64,000 bases of DNA, taken from Corella eumyota. Taxonomy: Eukaryota > Chordata > Ascidiacea > Phlebobranchia > Corellidae. The DNA lies in NCBI GenBank assembly GCA_963082875.1, contig OY720103.1, positions 8,556,001-8,620,000 of the forward strand, written 5' to 3'. The position numbers and the translations under genes are program-made. Positions 56,881 to 64,000 of this stretch are shown in pieces (within the stretch, counting starts at the first letter, position 1; every line of letters begins with the position of its first letter). The notes beneath the pieces were generated by a model that worked only from the letters and a program-made list of their open reading frames with translations, was not told the origin of the DNA and searched no databases.

Positions 56881-58970
56881 TTAAGATCACCTGTAGTCTA
56901 CAGTTTCCGAACAAAACTTTGCTATTAAGAACCTCGCAAAGTTTTCCATTTCTTTATCGGTTCTTTAAAATATATTTCTAAACACCTTAATCACATGTAC
57001 TGTTTTAATGTGTGAAGTTTAACTCTATAATTATAATACATCTAAAGATATGTTTATATTATTTTAACATAGGTAAAAATTAATACATCTCTAGTTAATA
57101 TAATGGTACTAAATTTTTGCGAGACTGTAAATACAAGAAACCTAAAACTTATTTAGCCTCTATTTATATTGTTATGCTTATAAGTGACATTTTGGGTATT
57201 CTTTAAATACATTAGGTATGAGTGCTATGTCATTCTTTTTACCGTTTGTAACAAATAATTAGATTTTCTTTTTAAATAAAGTATATAGGCTATTTATTTA
57301 TGCTACGATGTTTAATTTTAAAAAACGAATTTTAATAGAATTTTGCTAGACAAATTGTCAAATTTTAATCAAACGAATGTTAAAGTTCTAAACCCAATTG
57401 TGGACTAACAAATAATAAAATTAAAAAAACAAACATTTTCTTCGTAGTTTGTAACGTAACCCAAAAGATATACCTTGTCACAACTCGAGTTGTAAGATCA
57501 CAACTGTAAAACTACATATCTGTTCAATTAATAGGCAAAAGTGATAAAAATTCGAATTTCTGGTTGTGGGTAAATGGCCAACTGCAAATATTTGTTGCAA
57601 CTTTTACGTTATTTCACTTCGTTGATAAAGTAATTTAAAATAATTATTGTCGGAATTATAAAAATAACTATGGTAACTAATTTAAACAGGTATTGCATTT
57701 TATTTAAAAAAATAATTATGTGTCCGGTTTATTACTCTAACAAGTTTTGCAATATAATTACAGTTTTATATACTTAATCGTATTATTTGAATAGAATGCA
57801 GGTTAAAGGTTATATATATATAAAACAAAAAAAACAATACAAAAAGACATTTTCTTCTTCAAAATAAACCAAATAAAAATAATAAAACACTCAAGTCAGT
57901 TCTTGGTGTGTGTGTTTAAGTTAAAATATAATTTGTAACATAATTAATTTACTTGCGTGCTATTTTAATAAGACAGACTCTTGTTTAATAGCGATTTATT
58001 ATAGCCCTAGTTAACTTTGGAGCTTAATCAATAAACCCTAATATTTTATAACCTAAACTTGTAAGTGGTTTAAATCCAAAAAAACGTCACTTAGTTACCT
58101 TAATATAAATATAATCAATCAAATATAGGTTACGAGATTTTAACTGGGGATTTTACAAAACTACATGATTTTATATATTAAAAAAAATTTCAGTAAATCT
58201 TTTAGATATTATAAATTTTCAAGTCTTTTTTAGGTATCAACCAATTTTTAAATTAATTTGCAAGCATGGTCAAAATGTGGTTCTCCAATGTAATAATTTT
58301 AAATTTTATATTAGATTATAATTTATTTTGTAAATAACGATTTTCAATTTTGTCATAAAAATATTTTTATACTATGGTAACATTTGTATTTACAGTTCTT
58401 GCAAAAACCTAAGTACGTAAAATACGAGAGAAAACATATTGTTTCTATTAGTTTATAGATTGTTTAATTTTTTTTAGCAGTTTGTAAGTATACTTAACGA
58501 ATTTCATCTCATCTTTTATTTTTGGCAAAGTCGTTAATTTTGGGCAGTACGTTTAAGGGCATATTTTCCATGCATCTGTACATCTTATCAGTCTTAAAAC
58601 CTTTGCTTTCCCGTACTTGGTATTACCATTTTGCGTTTAGTTTTTATAAATCGTGTTTAAGTGTATTACCTGTTCTGTAAATAATTTAGGTTTAACTTTG
58701 TGACTCCATTTAAAAAAGATTCTTATCATAATTTAAAGTATTATTAATAAAAAAAATCTAAAAATATTGTGCCCTATTATTTTTTATTAGTAGTGGCCTA
58801 ATTCGCAAGAAGCCAGTTTGTGGACTAACATAAAATAATCTACATTTGTTATATGTTTATTTCGTTTAACTTTTACCTAAATATTGGTAAAATTACCTTC
58901 CAAAGAATATATTGTAAAAACTTTGATAAAAAAAAAAAAAAAAAAGACTTGCTTGCAAGACATATAGCGT
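56881..58970. other. No gene recognised
   Basis: A long, very AT-rich stretch with many short homopolymer runs and a 17-base A-run near 58930. I see no coding frame, tRNA or repeat array. Confidence 0.5.
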
Positions 58971-58974
58971 TACG

Positions 58975-59310
58975 CGCGTCACAAAAGCTTAGTGTAAACA
59001 GGTTTTAAACTTGAAACATCGGTGGTTTCGTCCAAGTGGATGCCGAAAACTTTTGTAATTAAAAAATCTGATCTGCAACTACTGAGCCAATATTTCACGG
59101 CTCATGTCTTCCATTCTGCTGCTGATAGTGTCATTTAAAAAAGAAATGTTGGACAACTTTTTTATAAGCTTTTCCGAATGATATTTGCCATCTTTAAAGG
59201 ACCTGGTTTTACAATTGTTTCTGCAATGGTGTGGTATGCCCTGCTTAGTAATAAAGGGCGCAAATTTATGTGATGCTTTTAAGACCGCAGTTTGTCAATG
59301 GGTACAAAGC
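58975..59310 (-). pseudogene. hAT (Buster-like) transposase N-terminal relic
   Basis: On the minus strand KASHKFAPFITKQGIPHHC, LIKKLSNISF, MEDMSREILAQ and FGIHLDETTDVSSL follow the order seen in Buster-like hATs, with the catalytic-Asp DETTD block at about 59005-59030. Stops and frame changes are frequent. Confidence 0.65.
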
Positions 59311-59589
59311 CGAGAACAGGCAGAAAACCCTTTTTATTGAATCTGGTTCTCTTTGCCCTTCATTTGACAAGTGTTGTGTTCTTGTATTTACCATATTCAT
59401 GCAGCTTTAAGAATTTTTTTTTCTAATTTTGCTGGTGCTAGGCCAGAATTGCCTACGATTTTAGATTCTCAATATACTGATAATTCACATTTAATGACTT
59501 AATTATTTACGATATTTTGATATTTATGCTCACGATTACGATTTTTGAAGTAAAATTAGGTAAAATAGTTGCTGATTTTTTTAAAAGGC

Positions 59590-59880
59590 TACTAGTAATG
59601 GTATAACGTCAGGTTAAAAAAGGTCAATTTTGTTAATATATGTGTACTACTACAACATGTTACTGATTTATTTAATAAATAAAATGTAGTTCCAAAATGT
59701 TTTACTATAATTAAAACAATATTTACATCTAACAAATGACTAAGTGTAAAGTGAACTTTTTATAATTGGACTAAATCGTAATAAACTAAGGGAATTAAAT
59801 TCTTATTGGATTACCAGCGTTACGAATTGCAAATTTAAATGTAATTTACTTTTGCTCAACTATATTTGGCTCTAGAAAAT
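59590..59880. repeat. Dispersed repeat, diverged copy of 17220-17480
   Basis: Shared parts: TAACGTCAGGTT, TTTATTTAATAAATAAAATG and TTACGAATTGCAAATTTAAA-like segments in the same order. Confidence 0.5.
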
Positions 59881-60039
59881 GTTATTTTATATTTCAATTG
59901 TCCATTAGTTTGTTTGGCTTGTTGGCGATTACAATTTTCATTAAAATGCAAGGCAGCAAGTAAAATTCTACAAAATTATTGTTTAAATAATAAATGTGTA
60001 TAAAACTAATGAAATCGCTATTTTGTTATTAAACCAAAA

Positions 60040-60360
60040 ATTACCCTCTACCTGCACGCCATGCCTTCATAACAATACCCTGTCATTTTCGGAGCAAACT
60101 GATTAATTACTGAGTGAAAGGTCTCGAGAGCCGAAGTTTGGGAAGTTGGTGACAATTTTTTAATATCTTTCAATAATTTTACATTGGTTAGAATATCCTC
60201 CAACTTAGCACTTCCCTTAGTTTCTATTACAAAATAAATAGAATTAAAACATCCTAGTAATACTTGTGTTATCAGTTCTTACCGCGTATGATCCATTTTT
60301 TACATCGCCATCAACCCATTTTGCGCAGTAAGCTTATTGTGTATGTGGTTCAACAAACTT
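60040..60360 (-). pseudogene. Relic of a conserved transposase-like gene family
   Basis: On the minus strand one frame reads GSAKLEDILTNVKLLKDIKK, LSPTSQTSALETFHSVINQF and APKMTGYCYEGMACR. I recall the QTSxLExFHSxxNxFAPK signature from a multi-copy uncharacterised metazoan family; the superfamily is not known to me. Upstream, LNHIHNK near 60350 may belong to the preceding exon, before a GTAAG. Only the C-terminal part remains. Confidence 0.5.
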
Positions 60361-60879
60361 TTAATTAATAATGTCTAAATTATTAATAATGTCTAAATAA
60401 CATTATAAACGATATTTTTAAGTTGCGAAATTCGCTCAAATTTTGACGCCTAATATTGTTTAGCTTGGGGCATTTATAATCCTAAAACGTGCAATTCTCT
60501 TAACGAAATACCTTTTTCTTATTAATTTCTTCGGTTTTAAATAATTTTTTGTGACTTCGTATATGTTTTTCTATATTTTTCAAGTGGGGGCAAATTTTCC
60601 TGAAAATTATTTAGGTTTTTGATTGGAGTTAATTTGCGAGTATAACATAAAAAATAAACATTACAAAAAGTGCGATATAAGTGCAAATAGTTACAAAAAT
60701 ACAGAACAGAAAACTAAAAAGAGGAACTGCATACTATTTAAGGAATTAAGTGCGACAAAGTGCTGCTTGCATTGAGTTCTCCAAGGCGTTGTAGCCTTGC
60801 CCTTGTTGAGGTAAACAGTTTTATAACTGGATGCATTACCGTTATTTTTATGGTGTATATGATTGAATCCAGCAAAATT

Positions 60880-62290
60880 CATTTAGTGACAAAAGAAGAG
60901 AGATTGCCAGACTTGTTGGCTACCCTTGATAGCCCTGAGCGTAACCCATTTATAAAGGAGTGAAATTTGACTGGCTGTCCGGTAGCCATGGAGATGTTGC
61001 GCACAAGGTTAGAATATTTTTCGTGCTTCCGGTCGTTAGCTGCGGCAAGGGCATCGGGTCCGTTGTCAAATGGGCAGGCAAAGTCAACGACAACAATTCC
61101 GCCCCTTCCCCTTAATACCAGATCGGGACAGAGATTGCTGCCAGAGACCGTCGCGTGCTCCTAACAGACAGCGTCCACCGAAATCTTGGAGAACCTTCCA
61201 GCTGGTTATGATGAAGTCATGCCTTTCTCGTATAGCGGGCATGACTGGTTTACAGTTGTTTAGTACATAAGGGAGGGTCTCCTCCTCGCGTCCGCATTTT
61301 TTTAACAAGAAGAAGGTTTTGTCGAGCCTTGATGCCAAATGAATACACATGAGTTGGAAGTAGTGCCGGATTTTTACCCAGTGGTTCGAGTGAGAGTATG
61401 CTGAGTGGACGGTTACGGTCTTTCCAGCATCAGGAAGGGCCGCCTACTGCTCTTTCCAGATGGTGTTCTGAGCTTGGTGGAGGGAACGAGTAAGTATTTT
61501 TCTATTTTTGTTTGGTAACTTTGACCCGTTCACCTTAACGCAAAGCTGGCCGTCAGCGGAGACAAGAAATCTAGTGCGAAGCCTGGGCGACCCCTTGCGA
61601 ACATATGCAAACAAGCCGCGACCCATGCCCGAACCAGACTCGTCAGATCTACCGCAAACAGGCCCCCCCACTCAGGAAAGAGGCATACTGCTCTAGGTTC
61701 ACATTACCAGAAAGCAATTCCACCTGCGCAAGTGCAACGGCAGCCACGTCAGGATCGGGCGAGGTCAGCATTTTAAAGGGTTGCGTGGTGGCCATAATGT
61801 CGCCATTAGTTGCGATTGATGTTATACCCAAACACCCGCATCTCATTGCTGTATAAAAAATGGCAACCCAAAGGCAATTCTAACGCAATGCCGAACCTCC
61901 TCCTGGTCGAAGGGATGTAATTTTGCTTTTGAAAACTGGCACATTCTTAGGGTGAGCCCGACTTACAAACCTTTTGAGCGCCAGAAGTTTTTAGTGGAGA
62001 GTTAGCTTAGATCTAAAAAGCTTCTCCACCCGGCTAAGAGTATCCTCCAGTAACCGGGGGCGGGTTTACGCCGACTTACAGAACCAGAGACGGCCTGAAT
62101 CCATGCCTCAAGCCCAGTGCAGAACCGAACAAAAAGCCTGTTTACATGGGCGCTTAAACCGTGTTGGAGTACGGTTTTCTCGTTTTCGCTACGCGAGAAA
62201 AAGGCGAACCGTGTTTGAAATCGAAATTTTAAATTCGCTTCGGAGAGGTGGTTTTGAAACTCGTACACGGTTCTAAAATAAGTATCGGTC
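60880..62290 (-). pseudogene. LINE with restriction-like endonuclease (R2/R4/NeSL group), 3' part
   Basis: Minus-strand translation gives, from right to left: KTVLQHGLSAHVNRLFVRFC (62100-62190), RGLFAYVRKGSPRLRTRFLV, the zinc-knuckle block CGREEETLPYVLNNC (about 61240-61300), AIRERHDFIITSWKVL, and the PD-(D/E)XK endonuclease block CPDLVLRGRGG, VVVDFACPFDNGPDALAAA, then RKHEKYSNLV (about 61030-61140). This C-terminal layout marks the R2/R4/NeSL-type LINEs, which cut DNA with this nuclease. Frames change several times. GC content is clearly above the neighbourhood, a sign of a recent arrival compared with the AT-rich host DNA. Confidence 0.8.
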
Positions 62291-62769
62291 AGTAGGCTAG
62301 CAGCAGAATTAAATTAAATGGCGAGTTTTGCTTTACGCCGGCAAACTTTCTTTGTAAAATTTAATGGATTAGATGCGGACTAGGAAATGGCACAGCTGGT
62401 AAGCAATTTAATTACACGGTTCTATTGTTTAAGCTTTAAACTCTTAACAGAACTGCAGAACCAATTGAATTGGGTGGGAAAGTCTGTTTTTCGTGATAAG
62501 TTTTAAGCTGGTTTCATAATAAACAAAAGCATGTTAAGTTTTTAAATAAAGTAGAAAAATCATTAACTGGTAGTAAAGAAAAGATTTGGCCCAATATTTT
62601 TGTAAAAGGTTTGGTTAAGTAGGTGGAAAGTCTCAACAGGGGTTTTCTGTAAGCAGTTTGCGTTAAATTTCATGGTAGTTCAAGGCAGTTATACTTAGTG
62701 CTTACTTTTTTAACATAATAGGCAGAAATTAATCATGTTTATTAAAATACATAATTTTTTTAAATGCAG

Positions 62770-63435
62770 GCAAACCATACGCGAGAAGTGGAAACGTTTA
62801 AAGACTGATTATTTTAAATATAAATTAATTCATTCAAGATCTGGGGATGCTGCAGAAACCTGGGAGTACTACAACGATATGGACCTGTTGTTAAGTTGCC
62901 GCCCGAGAGCAAAGGTAAATATCTACCAAATTTTTAATTCTAGCAATTTCTGAATCTATTTTAATTTACCTTTTTAATAGGCTATCACAAATCGAGGAAT
63001 TGATACGTTTCGAGATTTCGTTGAGAATGAAGGTATATATTTCTTATTTAACTTTTTAATATTTCAGATTTAAAAATTTATATACAGAATTATAAATGTA
63101 ACTTTTTAATTAAAAAAAAAGCTACAAGCAGGTTGCAGTTCTGATATGTTATTTAGCTTTTTTAGTAGTCTTTTTAAAGAAAATGTACATAAAACTAATT
63201 TGCAAGTATAGAAACACAAACAAACTTGACGATTGTGTTGGAGGAGGAGTCCCAATCGTCAGCCTCAGTAACTTCTGCGAGTTCCCGGTCGCAAACTCCC
63301 TTGCCAAGAAAAAGGGGTATGGAAGAAATGGAGGAAGAATCCCCAGGTATTTTGTCTTTTTACACCCAAACAAGTTTTGTAACAGTCAAACCTGTCATTT
63401 TAAGATTACATTTGTGGCAAGCGCTTAATTCTTAA
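62770..63435 (+). CDS. Myb/SANT-like (MADF-like) DNA-binding protein, 3' exons
   Basis: Exon A 62770-62914 (acceptor ATGCAG, donor GTAAAT) reads QTIREKWKRLKTDYFKYK, LIHSRSGDAAETWEYYNDMD and LLLSCRPRAK, the second half of a Myb/SANT trihelix. Exon B 62981-63032 reads AITNRGIDTFRDFVENEG. Exon C starts at 63212 after AAGTATAG and reads ETQTNLTIVLEEESQSSASV, SRSQTPLPRKRG, MEEMEEESP, then either splices at 63346 or runs to a stop at 63435. Phases fit at both joints and there is no stop, so it looks alive. Upstream exons with the first helices were not found. It may be a host gene or a partner gene of a Harbinger-like element. Confidence 0.7.
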
Positions 63436-64000
63436 CCGCTTTCCAACGGGTTAAGTTCATACGAGTTCACCGAGCCGACACGTCTTCAAAGTTGGTTCGG
63501 GCGTCAAGAAATTTACGGCAAATGACGACGTTTTACCGGTCAGGCCATAAATAATGCAATTTAACAGGCCAAACAACAACGCACAAAACAATGCCAACAA
63601 TTAGACTTTTAACCGAAAAAAAAAAAAAAAAAAAAAACGTCATCGTAATAGAAGAAACCAAGAAAAGAACGACTCGTATAACTTGCCCGACGCCACCTTG
63701 TTTTTATAATTACCCCACCTTTTGGGTAAATAAGCTTGTATTTTTATTTATAAAATCTCACGCTCTCTTATTTAGTGTTAATGCGATCTGAAGTTTAGAC
63801 AACAGCAGTCAAGTCTGGCCTTCGCGTCATTAATATAAAAATGTAATGTTAGTTTTTATTTAGTATTGCGCATTTAGTGTAATCAAGTACTTGTTTTATA
63901 TTATTTGTATGTACAATATAACTCGCAATCCTTAGTTAAAAGTTTGTTATTATCAAGTTAAATTAACCAGAAAGCTTAGGTGCAAATCAAGTTAAACGGA
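63436..64000. other. No gene recognised
   Basis: It holds a 20-base A-run near 63619 and a short moderately GC-rich stretch at 63440-63550. The open frames here are short and unconvincing. Later exons of the Myb/SANT-like gene could lie here or beyond the window. Confidence 0.4.

Overview
The window looks like animal nuclear DNA, very AT-rich and crowded with transposons. The evidence is intron-bearing genes with GT-AG junctions, nuclear tRNA genes (including a tRNA-Leu with an intron), a NACHT-LRR receptor relic, and a mix of hAT, Merlin, P-like, PIF/Harbinger, Ty3/Gypsy and LINE elements typical of invertebrates. The NLR sequence and the transposon mix would fit a tunicate or another invertebrate deuterostome; this is inference only.

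Layout. 1-2.2 kb: decayed tandem tRNA-Ser copies plus tRNA-Thr and tRNA-Asn relics. 4.5-10.3 kb: a Buster-type hAT with matching 8-bp target duplications, a LINE reverse-transcriptase fragment, a repetitive frame, a 168-bp satellite and a broken Merlin transposon. 10.7-13.8 kb: a telomere-like inverted array and AT-rich long repeats. 13.9-17.2 kb: a duplicated tRNA cluster (Leu, Gly, Thr), one copy of which holds a 1,045-bp MITE whose empty site survives in the sister copy. 18.2-24.9 kb: two Ty3/Gypsy fossils. 25-27.4 kb: a broken NLR gene (NACHT exon and LRR exon). 28.4-30.7 kb: a hAT that looks complete, with ends, 8-bp duplication and a 588-residue open transposase. 31-35.5 kb: tRNA-Asn copies, a P-like transposase relic with introns, another hAT piece, an unclassified transposase-like relic and a SAMD3-like gene.

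36.0-46.7 kb is the most unusual part. A HECT-domain ubiquitin-ligase-like gene (+) faces a DDE integrase-like gene (-), and each starts with a short zinc-ribbon exon that ends in a splice donor just after the last zinc-binding pair. The HECT gene was later split by two different hAT elements (36265-40726 and 41487-44540), each with an exact 8-bp duplication. The first hAT also carries a string of purine-rich, splice-bordered segments that could be captured exons. I read the HECT/integrase pair as a possible two-gene DNA transposon carrying its own ubiquitin ligase, now dead.

46.8-50 kb: a PIF/Harbinger element with a three-exon Myb/SANT partner gene. 50.2-52.4 kb: an incomplete parvovirus-like fossil with a phospholipase A2 region, a P-loop region and a striking terminal hairpin. 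54.4-55.8 kb: an integrase fossil and a second tRNA-Ser array in the opposite orientation. 56.5-60.4 kb: hAT and other transposase relics. 60.9-62.3 kb: a GC-rich LINE with a restriction-like endonuclease. 62.8-63.4 kb: a Myb/SANT-like gene with three clean exons. Apart from that gene, the intact hAT transposase and a few tRNAs, nearly every coding trace is a relic.
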